The position numbers were made by a program, and so were the translations under genes. Below are positions 12,721 to 25,800 of a DNA stretch of 64,000 bases, in pieces (the first letter of the stretch is position 1; every line of letters starts with the position of its first letter). The notes below the pieces were generated by a model. It saw nothing but the letters and a program-made list of their open reading frames with translations. It was not told where the DNA came from and ran no database searches. Source of the DNA: Ptychodera flava (taxonomy: Eukaryota; Hemichordata; Enteropneusta; Ptychoderidae); NCBI RefSeq assembly GCF_041260155.1, contig NC_091933.1, forward strand, positions 22,784,599-22,848,598. The letters run 5' to 3'.

Positions 12721-15700
12721 GTGAGTGTGATGTCGTTTGTTTGCCTATTCTGTCGACTGAACTCAACTATTTCAACTATTGCTATACGAAAATGATTGGT
12801 GGACAGGTTTCAAATTTACATACTGTCCATCTGCATCAAGGAGAGTGATTTTTCTCAAACTATCTTCAACGAACTTAAAACTATTTTCTTTCAAAATCAA
12901 TAAAAAATCGGATCTCACTGTGAAAAATTAAGTACCAGAAGAACATAATGTAAATTCACAATAGTGGCTATCCATGTGCTTACTCTGCCGGGGCGTGTGA
13001 ATGTGTGTGTTTATGTGTGGTGAAAAATCGGTTTTAACTCGAACATTGAATTAGATTTTTCAAACTAAATTGCGCACTGTCATCCTCCGCGATTTTATCT
13101 GATGACCGTTTCGTGATTGAGTGATGGGCAGTGCTAGGCAACGGTCATTTATGTACCTTTAAGGCTAGTAGCGAACGAGAACAACACCGTTCAAGTGTGC
13201 CACTTCAGATAGTACATGGCATACAGGTGGTCAGAAATCTCTGACAATTTTGTACAGGTCTTCCACAGGTCCTTGCATACCCGGGAAGGTGTTTTCCAAG
13301 TAAACACTTTGTAGATGATTTTTAGGAGTTTCAGCGCAGTGCCAATGTGAAAGAGCAAAGTTACGGCATTCAGAGTGTCGAAAGTGTCATGTTATTGTCT
13401 TCTGGAAACCATCCAACATGAAAATTAACGAAACATGACACCGTGTAACGCTCCGAGTGCGCACGCACCTGCATTGGATTATTAGAGCAGGACCCAATGA
13501 AAATGTTTTCCCCAGAAGATGTCGTCTCGGCGGTCGCTTTGTGAGAGCTACAATCCCCGTCACATGATACCGACACAAGGGCTATTCTGTTCCAAATTTT
13601 CAAAGAAAATTAGGATTAGCAGACTATAGTGTACCTGAGTGAATGTAAACCACGTACTTGTCTGACTTTTTGTAAACGAATTCTCACACTATTAAGTTGC
13701 TGACATTGGTTGGCCTAAATTACGACATTCTAATAATCTTTTTCTTTGAAAAAACGAATTTTACCTGTTAAAATATCAGAACTTGTCATTTAGGGTGCAA
13801 TGTCAATACTATCTCGTTCGATCTTCAAGCATTCATAGACATCAGAAAATAAGGAAAGGTATATACTCGCTCCTATACACTGACAACTCAAAAGTCTGTA
13901 ACTCACTAGCGGCCATATTGTCCATATGTTTCTGAACTGTCGAGTCAGAAAAACACCTGTCGACATGATCATAATTTTCAGGTTACTCTAAGTGTATGAC
14001 ATATAATGTATTCTTCCTGATATCCCAGGACCAGTGGCAGCTGCGTTGGCAAAACGATTTGGTCATCGAAGAGTGGTAATGACTGGTGGAATATTGGCAT
14101 TCACATCGTTGATGCTTGGTTCGTTTGCGTCCAATATTTGGCAACTAGCCCTTACTGTTGGGACTCTTCATGGTGAGTGAAGAGAGTTTTTAATCGACGG
14201 CATCGTCGAGTATACTGGATCTTGTTCTCCCGCTCAAAATGCTCGATGAAGAGGCTTCAGCATACTCAACTTCGTCGAGTATACTGAAGCGTCTTCATCG
14301 AGTCATTTTGAGCAGGAGAACAAGACTTTCAGTGTATTATCACTTGAGTTAGATTCATATAAAAATCACATTTTAACTGCACAGAATCAAAGTGTCGCAA
14401 AAAAGTTCAAGGGTTTTGACCAAGTCGATAGAGTTTCCAATGGACATTTCATCTGTGTTCGATCAATTCTTGTATGTCGCAGTTTCCAAATATATCACCA
14501 GTCATTTATTCGTCTGGATTCATATTTCTCATTCAGTTTAATCTCTCGTTCTCACTGCTACCATACATTTCTTATATGTGAAGGTTTGGCGGCTGGTCTG
14601 TCGTTTTCGCCAACAACATCATACATGGCATATTACTTCAATAAACGACACTCCATCGCCAACTGGTATTGGATACACGGGCATCGGAGTGGGATCCATG
14701 GTTCTCCCGCTGATATTCCAGTCGTGTCTTGATAAGTATGGTTTGCAAGGAACGCTTTGGATTTACGCTGCTATGTCAGCCCACCTATGCATTAGTGCCG
14801 CCATTCTACGACCGGTGATAATGAGCGGCAAGGCTACACCTTCTCAAGCCCCCGAATCGTCCACTACACCTTTGTCTACAAAATCTGGCAGTTGGGGGAA
14901 CAGCAGTCACCTGGATGAAGAGCTGTGCGAACCGAACGTTGTAACTAGGACCGCTTCAAGCCATGGTAGCGAAACAAACCAAGGGTTTAGAAAGAGGACT
15001 GGTGACCTTTTCATAGCTTTGAATGAATTCTTCGACTGTTACCGGCTTATTTCAATACGCCTATACGACATTTACCTTGTATCGGTCTTAACAATTACCA
15101 CAGGACTTACCATCTCTGCTGCACATTTAGCACCTCTGATAAACGAGGCCGGCATATCAAAAACAAACACCGCTGTCCTAATGTCCATCTATGGCATCGG
15201 AAATGTGGTGAGCGGACCATTTTGGGGAGTTGTTGCATCTTTCTGTAAGGTGGATATCAATATTTTCATTGGTTGTGCTCACATTTGTTACGGGTTAGTC
15301 GTGCTTTTCACACCGTTCCTGAACTCTTTTGCGTCAGCTGCAGTATTTGTAGTTTCCCTTGGTTTTGTGAGAGGAGCATTTTCAGCCCAGCATTCGGTGT
15401 GCATACGTAGAATGGTGGGCGATTCTTTGTTCGTTACCGGTTATGGATGGTCGCTAACGGTTTCTGGAGCCGGACAACTCATAGGTCCATTGATGTCAGG
15501 TAAATAGTCGCATTTTATAAAAGCTGTGTTACTATGTTTATTTCCATGTGTAAAATAAAACATTTAACGATACTTTTCCAAAGTAAAGACATGCTATATA
15601 GATTTCGTGTAAAATATTTAATTTTGTGTTTTGTTTTCTGTTTTCCTAGGGTATTTGCGTGACTACACTGGTGCATACAACTATTCGTTTTACTTGGCGA

Positions 15701-15831
15701 GTTTGATAACGATCGGCGGTGGAGTGTTCTTTCTTATTGGCTATGTGATTGACAGGAGACTCAAGAAAAGATGGAAGCCAGTTGATTCTACGGATGAAAC
15801 TGATATCGCGGAGACTGTTACAACGTTGTAA
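12498..15831 (+). CDS. SLC16/monocarboxylate-transporter-like membrane protein (4 coding exons, apparent frameshift)
   Basis: Major-facilitator transporter of the SLC16 (MCT) family, expected in the plasma membrane; the substrate cannot be read from sequence. Coding exons are 12498-12720, 14029-14172, 14584-15499 and 15650-15831, all bounded by GT-AG and all phase 1. Residues 15-22 'YPEGGYGW' match the conserved MCT motif before TM1. Exon 2 gives 'GPVAAALAKRFGHRRVV'. Exon 3 opens with 'GLAAGLSFSPTTSYMAYYFN', the second MCT signature. A hydrophilic loop near 14840-15010 separates TM1-6 from TM7-12. Exon 4 ends in a charged C-tail. The model is ~487 residues, normal for the family, but only if one base near 14664 is ignored. 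ATG 12498 (A at -3) was preferred over ATG 12474. A bare pseudogene is possible, but the rest of the frame is clean. Confidence 0.85.
14029..14172 (+). CDS. Transporter exon 2
   Basis: Follows a 'tatcccag' acceptor, encodes 48 residues including 'GPVAAALAKRFGHRRVVMTG', and ends at a 'gtgagt' donor. There is no ATG-initiated frame here, so the exon is easily missed. Confidence 0.85.
14221..14324. repeat. Intronic hairpin / palindromic MITE
   Basis: Two ~46-bp arms (14221-14266 and 14278-14324) are near-perfect reverse complements around an 11-bp loop. The left arm starts 'cttgttctcccgctcaaaat' and the right arm ends 'attttgagcaggagaacaag'. It lies ~50 bp inside transporter intron 2. It is probably a small foldback MITE. 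Confidence 0.8.
14584..15499 (+). CDS. Transporter exon 3 (TM4-11) with +1 frameshift
   Basis: Begins after 'tgtgaag'. The first 27 codons are in the exon-2 frame, up to 'YFNKRHSIAN'. The family sequence then resumes one base later as 'GIGYTGIGVGSM', so one base near 14664 is surplus. The remainder carries 'ISAAHLAPLINEAGISKTNT' and 'GYGWSLTVSGAGQLIGPLMS', typical of MCT TM7-8 and TM11. Ends at a 'gtaaat' donor. Confidence 0.85.
15650..15831 (+). CDS. Transporter exon 4 (TM12 and C-terminal tail)
   Basis: After a 'ttttcctag' acceptor the exon encodes 'GYLRDYTGAYNYSFYLASLI', a hydrophobic TM12 and the basic tail 'DRRLKKRW'. It stops at TAA 15829-15831. Confidence 0.87.
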
Positions 15832-16553
15832 TTCAAGCGAGGGAAACAGTTGTGTTTGATGTTTCAGGTCGTGTATTGGGCCGATCCAGACGATGAATTT
15901 TCTGCAAGCAATGAAACCGTAGCCCGATTACACTGGTACTTTCTGAAAGCCTAGATGTTAGTATATCCTGTGATTTTGTACAATTATATCACCCTTTGAT
16001 GAACGTTACGTCGTTTAAGCTAAATTCATTTCGACAAAATTGTGTTGTGCTCACTTTGTTGATTATAGACTTACATGGTTCAGATACTAAGCATATAGAA
16101 GCGCCAACACGTGAATTTTCAACATGTCGAGTAGATCGCAGACTCTGAGTGTCGGGCCCACAGAAATGCGATCAAATAGCCATTACTCGATCATTGATTT
16201 GATTGCAAGTGAACGTTTCTTGCAAAAGGAGGGAAGAATGGTTTTGCAACTTCTCAACTATTGAACGTCCGTTGCCCTTTAAATAAAACTGCATCATTTG
16301 ATATATTTTGGAGAACCCAGATAAAACAAAGTGCCGAGAAAGCCTTGCAAAGGTTACCGGGATGCCGCCCTCAACGTACACCTTAGTCCTGAAACAGATC
16401 ACGAGGAAATCACCAGTAGTGGTCCGTGTCTCCTTCATGCCTGCCTGAGAAAAGCTGACATCGTGACCAACAAAAAGCACTGCTGCTGTTCTCCATCGAA
16501 AACTAATGTAATAATTATTTGGGTTAACGAATTTCAGTCATATCTGTATCTAT

Positions 16554-16563
16554 AATAAATAAA
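16554..16563 (+). promoter_or_regulatory. Candidate polyadenylation signal of the transporter gene
   Basis: Two overlapping AATAAA hexamers lie about 725 bp after the stop codon. No other feature competes for them, but 3' end use cannot be seen directly. Confidence 0.45.
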
Positions 16564-16569
16564 GTATGA

Positions 16570-18385
16570 AAAATGATATTCATAATTGAATAAATTTAAC
16601 TGTTTAATAAGAGTTTCAATAGTATACCGAGATATAAACGTTTAATCTTGCAGTGTGACTTAAGGCACAACGTTATGGTCTCGCTGAGACCAAAGTGCCA
16701 ATTTTGTGAAAAAAAATCCCGTAAGGTTATTTATCACTATTTGTTTGAATATGCCAACGAAATGTTATTTGTGCAACCAAGTTAATAAAACATCTATGGT
16801 ATGTTCACATATATCTTTCATATAGTCCATTAATCTGTTATGAACTTGGATTGTTGTGTGTGTTTCAGTTAAAATTGATACGAGCGCGCGTTACATGATA
16901 GATTGTGAAGAGAATCTATATGTGAAGATTTAAAGGTACAAAATACAAAATTGAAGTGTGACACAAGGTATGCTTCCTATGTGACTAATTTTAAGGTAAA
17001 AGTGAAACTATCTATAAATAAAAAGTTCCTAAGCTTTCAAATGGTTTCCTAATTTCTCCCCTTTTCTTTCAATATGCAGTGTAGTTTCCTCTGTAGTTAA
17101 GGTGCATTTGAGGCCCGATGAAAATCAGCTCTCACACGCGCCTTCAAGGGCATATTATGAACTTATTTGATCTTCGTTCCTCTGCCACAGGAAAAGCTCC
17201 CCATCTCAGCCGTACATGTAAAAATTACTGGTCTGGGAAAATACCCATCGATTCCAATACTAAATGCCGGTTATTCAAGTGCCATTGAAAATTCCTTTCA
17301 TCCCGTTAAGTCGGGAAAACTTTACGGGAGGTAGTGAGGATGGTATTTTAACCAAAAAGTTCACGCGGTGGGGAAAAAAACTTGCGATTTATGGATGGCA
17401 TTTCCGACCGTACACTTTTGCAACCAGAGCCAGCACATGCGCACAAGGTATGACATTGATTGCGGTAGAGGACAGGGGACTACATAATCAAACAACGAAG
17501 AGCTGGCCATAAACAAAACTGAAATGACCCTCATCAAAACAAGCTCACCATGTTGTACAAACCACGCCCATGTACAAACGAAGGCCCTGTATAATTGTCA
17601 CTGTCAAAGGAGCCGTGAAATACTGTATCTATTGAATTGCATACTGCACGAAGGGGCAATCTTCGGAAAGGCGCAAAGATTCGACCGGCCAAACTTTTTG
17701 CTACTATCCAGCAAATGCGCGCAATAAAATGTCCCTGGAATGGAATGATCACACCCGGAGGCCTGCAGGGGGCATGTATATATGACCATTTCTTGGGTCC
17801 TTGAACAGCCAATCTTTAAGTTATCGCGTCCTTGCTTTGAGTTTGATAAGCAAATATCTATATGTCGAAGCCGACAGGATCGTGTACATTAATCTTAGTG
17901 TATACACGTCACTTGTCACACCTGAATCAGGTACAGATTTCCTAAGAGCGATATATAGCGATAGAATAAAGGAGAGTGTGATTATTCACTGCAGGGGTCG
18001 GAGGAATTGAAAGTTGGTCACTCCAAAAATCAAAAGCTATAACTGGGTCACTCAAAAATCTTAGAATGGGTTTTGGGCGATGCAAATATTTGTCACACAC
18101 TGATGAGGAGGACAAGGTCAAACTTTGGTGGAGAAATTACCTCTGTCGCAGTTAACCCTGGGCATATTTAACAAACAATCGGCTAGAATTTGCCCTGGGT
18201 ACCGTTTAATATCAACTTCATGCCCAGACATGGAGAAGGGCAGCATATCGTCATAGTCCGTGGGCTAGAGGGGGTCTACGTGCACCCCCTCCACAGGATA
18301 ACAAACCTGTATTTTTCAGAACCCTTGGGATCCCTAGAATACGAAATGGAATTTTAAAAGAAAAAAATATAAGGACGCAATGGCT
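16570..18385. other. Intergenic spacer, no recognised feature
   Basis: Short frames only. No domain, RNA gene or repeat boundary was identified. Confidence 0.4.
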
Positions 18386-18389
18386 GTTA

Positions 18390-21285
18390 TGGTCATGTTT
18401 TGAAGGGTACCGCAAAATCACGTTTTTTCCAAGCCAAATGCATTTTCGTCAAATTTGTCTTCTTGTAAGTCATGTGCTGAGCTCATTTTTTTAACATAAC
18501 CTCTCTTGTTTGGTATCATTAGAAAGGGAATTTATTCTTCTTTAAGTTGACATATTGCACTATTCAATAACTTCTACATTTTTTGTCAAATATAATCAAA
18601 ACTTACCCCTTACCCCAAAATTTAACATTACAAATTACAGAAAATCTCAAATTCTACCAATTCTTTAGCTAGGCATGATAAAAAATGCAATGCTTTGTCA
18701 GAAATCTGTTTTATTTCATACAAGGACATGTCAGAAATATGAAATAGACTTTTAACAGAAAAAATATTTGGAATCTACAGCTGTAACAGTCATATTTTGA
18801 AGGGTACCGCAAAATGACAGTGTTGCAGATTTGCATGCATTTTTGTTAAAATTGTCTTCCTATAAGTTATCTGCTGAGCTTATATTTGAATATAACCTAG
18901 CTTGTTAGGTATCATTAGGAAGATAATCTACTAATCTTCAGAATGACATATTGTAACATGCAATATCTTCCTTAGTTTTCATGATATATAACCAAAACTT
19001 ACCCCATACCCCAAAGTTTACATTGAAAATTTCAGTCATAGCTAAAACCAAAGTCTACATTTTTTATAGCTTGAAACAAAAAATCTGGCCGTTTTTGCTA
19101 TTAAATCTGTTTTATTTGGTACAGGGACATGTGAGAATTATGAAATAGACTTTTAACAGAAAAAAATATTGGGAATCTACAGCTGTAACAGTCATATTTT
19201 GAAGGGTACTGCAAATTACCATTTTTTACAATTTATCAACTTTATATACCAAAGGCAATGCTTGTATGCAATCTATGAAATCTGTGTTTTTGTTAAAAAA
19301 AAGTATGTTACAAATATGAAAATTAACTTTTAACAGGAACATAACATGATTTTGTAGCCCTTTGCATCATATTTGGAAGGGTACCCAGGTATCAGGGCAA
19401 ATTTGCCGAAACACATACATTTGCAATATATGGGTTCCCCCTCCAAAAATGATCCAAATGGCTACTAAATTGTATTATCTTCCCGTTAAAAGTTAATTTT
19501 ATGCTTGTGACATACTTTTGTAACAAATAAATCAGATTTTAAACAAGAATTGCCTTTTGTATTATGTGCAGCAAAAATGGTAGAATTTAAGATAATCCGT
19601 AATTTGCGATTTGAACTTCTTGGGTATGGGGTAAAGTTTGACCATATTCAAGGAAAACTATGAATGACATTGTATATTACAATATGTCGTCTTAAAGAAG
19701 AATAAATTGCCCTACTAATGATACCTCACAAGCCAGGATGTGTCACAAAATAAGTTCAGCAGATGACTTACAAGAAGAAGAATTTAACAAAAAAGGTGCC
19801 AGTTTGCGGTACTGCGATTTTGCATTCCCTTCAAAATATGGCTGTTACAACTATACAGTCCAAATATTTGTTCTGTTAAAAGTCTATTTCACCTTGCTGA
19901 CATGACCCAGTACAATATACAACATATTTAATACCGAAACAGGGCTATTTTTATCTTGTCTAGCTAAAAATTCAAGGAATTTGATCACGTTATCTATGAC
20001 AGTACTTTCAATATAAACCTTGGGGTATAGGGTACGTTTTGTTCATATTCCATGAAAACTATACAAGATATTGCCTGTTACAATATGTCATTGTAAAGAC
20101 TATTTAATCAACTTTTCAATGATACTAAACAAACCCGGTTATAATCAATAACAAGCTCAGTACACGACTTATGAGATGACAGATTTAACAAAAACGCATG
20201 CGAATTAGGAATACTGAGATTTTGCTGTACCCTTCAAAATACAGCTGTTACAGCTATAGAATCCCAATATTTTTTCTTTTAAAAGTTCATTTCATATTTC
20301 TGATATGGCCAAGTACAAAATAAAACAGATGTCATACAAAAAATTGCCTAATTTTTTATGTCTGCGTAAAAAAAATTGCTTGAATTTGACATTAGCTATG
20401 ACAGTAGTTTTTGATGTAAATTTTGGGGTATGGGGTAAGTTTTGGTCATATTTCATGAAAACTATAGAAGATATTGCATGTTACAATATGTCATTCTAAA
20501 GATTAGTAAATTATATTTTTAATGATACCTAAAAAGCCAGGTTATATTCAAAAACAGACTCAATAGATGACTTATAAAAAGACAGATTTAACAAAAATGC
20601 ATGCAAATCTGCAACACTGATATTTTGCAGTACCCTTCAAAATATGACCGCTACAGCTATAGAGTCCTAATATTTTTTCTGTTAAAAGTCTATTTGATAT
20701 TTCTGACATGTCCCTGTACCAAAAAAAAAACAGATTTAATAGCAAAAACGACCAGATTTGTTCTTTCTAGCTAAAAATTGGTAGAATTTGGTTTTATCTC
20801 TGACTGCAATTTTCAATGTAAACTTTGGGGTATGGGGTAAGTTTTGGTTATATATCATGAAAACTAAGGAAGATATTGCATGTTACAATATGTCATTCTG
20901 AAGATTAGTAGATTATCTTCCTAATGATACCTAACAAGCTAGGTTATATTCAAAAACAAGCTCAGCAGATAACTTATAGGAAGACAATTTTAACAAAAAT
21001 GCATGCAAATCTGCAACACTGTGATTTTGCGGTACCCTTCAAAATATGACTGTTACAGCTGTAGATTCCAAATATTTTTTCTGTTAAAAGTCTATTTCAT
21101 ATTTCTGACATGTCCTTGTATGAAATAAAACAGATTTCAGACAAAGCATTGCATTTTTATTATGCCTAGCTAAAGAATTGGTAGAATTTGAGATTTTCTG
21201 TAATTTGTAATGTTAAATTTTGGGGTGAGGGGTAAGTTTTGATTATATTTGACAAAAACTGTTGAAGATATTGTTTTAAAATGAA
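18390..21285. repeat. ~400-bp repeat array arranged as inverted arms
   Basis: In the left part 'ttttgaagggtaccgcaaaa' recurs near 18399, 18791 and 19198. In the right part its reverse complement recurs near 19829, 20227, 20630 and 21031. The spacing is ~400 bp. Other markers ('accccataccccaaagttta', 'acatgtccttgtatgaaata' type blocks) keep mirror order about a centre near 19.71 kb. A smaller mirror lies near 19.41 kb. No coding content. Confidence 0.85.
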
Positions 21286-21344
21286 AGTTTCAGGGGTTTG
21301 TATATCAGGAGATGAGACTCTCTCTTGACCTTCCCCATAAATTC

Positions 21345-21447
21345 ACCCGTACGTACGTACATACGTATGTACAAACGTAAGTGCCTACCTATCCACCTAC
21401 CCACCTACCCATCTACCTACCTACCTACCTCCCTACCTACCTACCTA

Positions 21448-21499
<52 letters not shown>

Positions 21500-21665
21500 C
21501 ATGCAAGCATGCATGCATACATACATACATACATACATACATACATACATACATACATACATACATACATACATACATACATACATACATACATACATAC
21601 ATACATACATACATACATACATGCATGCATGCATGCATGCATGCATGCTTGCATGCATGCTAAGC
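21345..21665. repeat. Compound tetranucleotide microsatellite
   Basis: Successive blocks of (GTAC/CGTA), (CTAC), (CTGC), (ATAC) and (ATGC), each differing from its neighbour by one base. Long open frames on both strands here, such as repeats of HTYI, MYVC and GRQA, are artefacts of period-4 DNA. Confidence 0.95.
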
Positions 21666-21669
21666 CTAA

Positions 21670-22690
21670 AGTTAAATAGTCAGTGATTAATTGACAAAGT
21701 CATTTCCACATTACATAAGTGATGGATTTTGACACATCACTTCTAGAATTGCAGTATTTGAGGAAAAACCAGTCAAAACCATATTTCGGCAACATATTTT
21801 ATTTGTGAGCAATTAGCATGTGTACATTCATGTGTGCATAACCTACCCATATCAAACTATCTTTTACAAGCCATCATATACCTACTTGCTTTACACAATG
21901 CTTTAGTCTGAAGGTTGACACAGTATACTGAAATCGTTCAAAAATACTATGTAGTTTTCAGAAGATGTACAAGTGTACTCTGTGACAGACATACAAATAG
22001 GCCTATAACAGACTTGTGATCTTGAGTGAATTACATTCACCACGGTACTGGTCACGATAAGAACTATTCTTGTCAGCTATCCGGGTCGATAACATCCGTA
22101 CAGCACGTATCACGTGGACATTCTTCCCTCTCGGTAGGAGCCATTATATGAAAGTGAGACGCATCAATGTGTATGTATCTCTAACTTTGGGAAATTTATT
22201 CGAGCCCTAGCTGACATAGGAAACAGAGGATATTATCAGTAAAATGATATAATTATTGAAATTATTCGGTCATCTTTTTAGACCTCTTCTTCTTGACAAC
22301 TCTTGTCGTGACCGTATTGCCGATTACTACTGTAAGAATTACATCAAAAAGGATCAGAGACAAAAACTAAACGTTGTGTTTTCTGATTTGAATGCCAGTG
22401 ATAATTAGATCGAGTTTAAATCTATTAAACTACAAAATGCGAATCATAGAAGTGCATTCTCTATATTAGATGGTGAAGTATTCTTGGCTATAACAGCAAT
22501 ACACATGATCCTGGAACCGAATTTCATAAGTTTTGGACTTAAATTTGAAAACTTTCGTGATTAGTATGATGATTTTCTCAAACTCTGAAACAGTTCTAAG
22601 CGCAGCACGTCAACCAATTTCAGAACACGGTAGGACGTTCAATGACGCGGTGTAACATGTTCGTCCTTCTTGTGTGCTACCTCCATGGCC
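21670..22690. other. 3' flank of the aminopeptidase gene
   Basis: Downstream (minus-strand) side of the aminopeptidase stop. A minus-strand AATAAA (plus 'tttatt' at 22195-22200) lies ~495 bp after the stop and is a possible polyadenylation signal. Nothing else was recognised. Confidence 0.4.
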
Positions 22691-22693
22691 CAT

Positions 22694-22828
22694 TTAGATT
22701 CTTGAGAGCAGATGATAGGCAGCCAAGGCAACGATGGGGGCACCAGTCGGAGTACCCGGAAATGGACCAGAGGATCCAGCAATGTCCAGATGAGAGTACG
22801 CCAGGGGTGTTGCAGAATCGATCCCATA
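22694..22828 (-). CDS. Aminopeptidase exon 15 (C-terminus)
   Basis: Encodes 'YGIDSATPLAYSHLDIAGSS' and 'GAPIVALAAYHLLSRI' then TAA 22694-22696. The 'YSHLDIAG' strand is conserved across M17. Acceptor 'ctccacag'. Confidence 0.9.
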   Translation of the reverse strand, partial: YGIDSATPLAYSHLDIAGSSGPFPGTPTGAPIVALAAYHLLSRI

Positions 22829-25800
22829 CTGTGGAGACATGAAAAACATGTGTGACTGCTTTCAATGTATGACGCGTGACTGACGTCACATACTCAGACC
22901 TGAATATCGTCGGGTATGAATTGATTTGATTTCTTATGTCACTGTTGATTATTTTGTTTTACCCGTCGTCAAATTGGTCTCTAAGAAACCCACAAACTTT
23001 AATGTTTTGTCAAAACTGATGACGACACAAGTGAGGAAACTTTCTTTTTGGGATGTATACTGGTCTTACAGTGGGTTAAGCTTCTGCTCAAACTTTGATT
23101 CCAAAATGGAATTTTGAATCGATAGTCTCCCTTAGCAAGAATGAAAATCAAGAGTCAACATGCATAGTCCATGATTACAGAAACAGATTGCCTGAAGATC
23201 TATATTTGCAATAGCAACAATATCCTGTCTTAACCCTATTAAATTTCAAATTTCACAAAAACATGAAAACTTCATTTACTGGAATTGGGCGTTATTACCA
23301 GTAAATTACAAAAAGCAGAAAACAATAATAACACCTTAGAATTTCAGTGGAGAAAAACCTGTCCCTATGGTGGACTGGACCGTTTTTGTAACACGTCACG
23401 CCACATGCTGATTCTGTGTCGCAATTCGAGGGAATATGTCACGTGACGAGAAAATAATGAACATCCTTTAGCTCATGTATCACACAAGATAAAGATTGCT
23501 GTTGCCCGAGGCTTCTGGAAATAGCAATGTATTTTTGGTAAGTAAGCTGGTAATAACGAAGGTAATGATGGGCGCTATCAGGTAAGGCTGCATTCACAAA
23601 TAACTATGGGGGGGGGGGCTGCAGAAATCGCGATTGAAATCTAATTTTTTTTCAGATTTCCCCCTCAGCATCCTAAAAAATTTTCAGGTTCCCCAGTCTA
23701 TATGATCAAACATTTTTCAAGTCCCCCAAAAAATTATCATATAACCGCATACTCATTAGGGATGCACACAAAGAAAAATGAACATGTATTGGGCAATTCT
23801 ACTCGCAAGTGTTTGACACTACCTGTTATTAGCAGGTTGTAGAGCCATTTTCCTTTAAGGCAAGTCCCTAAATTGATTCATTTTTAAACGCATCAGTGGA
23901 ATTTTTGGATTTATCAGTTTAAGCAGACTTGTGTTAATCCAACCTCTGGCCAGGTCAATGGCACCTGCTGAAGAGCACACAAATTGAAGATCACGAGAGA
24001 GTATGTAAATTGTGAATTCCTGGCTACATTTTTCCAAATTGTGAAAAACTTAGCACAGTGACCTACCAATTTTTTTTTCAAAAGTACGAGACATATATGA
24101 TTTAGATGCTGCTTAAAATGGACAATTCTGGAAGGTTAAAATATTCCATAAAATAAATATTTTAATCTCCAAAATTTTGGATGTAATAATGGCAAATTTG
24201 GTAGAAAATAAATTATTCCATCAGTCACACATTTTTTTCGTTTAAATTAGAGTCTTTACCGTTCAAAGTTTTACTCTTGTAATATTTTAGAATGTGAAAA
24301 TTTAGAAAATCAAGCATGTTGACCCCATCTTTTTTCTTTAATGTTTGATTATTATTATGCCAGAATTCAAAAATCCCTGATAACTTTCAAGTTTCCTGGT
24401 TATCCGTATCATGTGTTGCTCTCTGGTCTGATCTTATGTACAGGTATATTTCACTGTCATGAGCGTCATTTGACCCAAACTTTTCTTCAACTACATCAGA
24501 GTCAGAGCTATCTCTGTCACTGCCAGTATGCAGTGACAGTGCAGTAGCAAGGCAAAAGCTGTATAAACTTTGATTATTTTGACAATATTTTTGTTCAGTT
24601 TATACAACTGTGTTCTTGTTCTACTCCCCAGAACATGTTGAACTGTCCTGTATTCAGCTTGCCAACACAACCTGTGTATGTGTACTGTGCATTTGTATCA
24701 CTGACAAATGACTTTCAGTCTGTCGTCCAATACATATTTATATATACAGGCTTTGTCGACAAATTGAATATTGTGTATTTCAGCATACTGTAGGGAGATA
24801 GCCAGAATCTGTATTTGATATATTCATACAAATATTTAAAAATTTTCAATAGTTGCAGCTTCTGCCCCGTAACTAGACCCTCTTGTTTGAGTTTTTTACG
24901 AAAAATCATAAATTTTTAGATTTTTTCGACAGAAAAGTTATAAAATGTGACAAAATGGTTCCAGATTTTGTTTAATTATTACTAACATTAGAACGATTGG
25001 ATGACATTGAAATGTTATTCATTTTTCATTGAATTACTGACAAACATTTTAATTGGAAAATGTAAAGGTAAAGGGGAACCAAAAATTTTTCAGGTCCCTA
25101 GCCCCTCCTATAAGCAGTGCAAAACTTTCAAGTTCCCCTCCACTACTCCCAAAATTTTCGATTCCCCCTGAATTCCTCCACATAAGCCCCGCCACCGTTT
25201 TTTGTGAACGCAGCCTAATAGGCCTTCAATATGGTTAAATGCGTCAGGTAAAGAGCAGCAAAATTAGATGAACGATCAGACAGATCGTCTGACTGAGAGA
25301 GATGACGATGATCGACTGAGTATAGTCAGTTTGTAAGTCTGTTGGACTTTCTGAGTCTGATCATGGCCATACAGAGGATCGGATTAATTGTAAATTTTGT
25401 TATAAGACTAAGTATGAGATCACTTTGCCTACCTTGTCGAGACCGGACACTCTGATGAGGAAGGCTGCCGGAGCCTGGTGCCCTCTGTCGGTCATGGTTG
25501 ACGGCTTTCCCCCTGCCTGTATGACATCCTCGTACTCGGACTTGCCAGCATGGAATTCGTAGTCCTTGGACAAAACAAAGAATGAATTTTTGCTACGCAC
25601 ATTTCGATTCTCATGTCCTATCTATGTCACGTGACTCACCATAAGCTTACCCATCAGAAGTCATTCTGTTCTGAACTAATATATAAATTAACAAATTGAA
25701 AAAGCATTTTCAAAGACTTTAATATGACCTGCACAAAAATAAATAATAACAAAAATAACAAAAATATCAATCATTCTTGGTAATCATTCTTGGCTCAATC

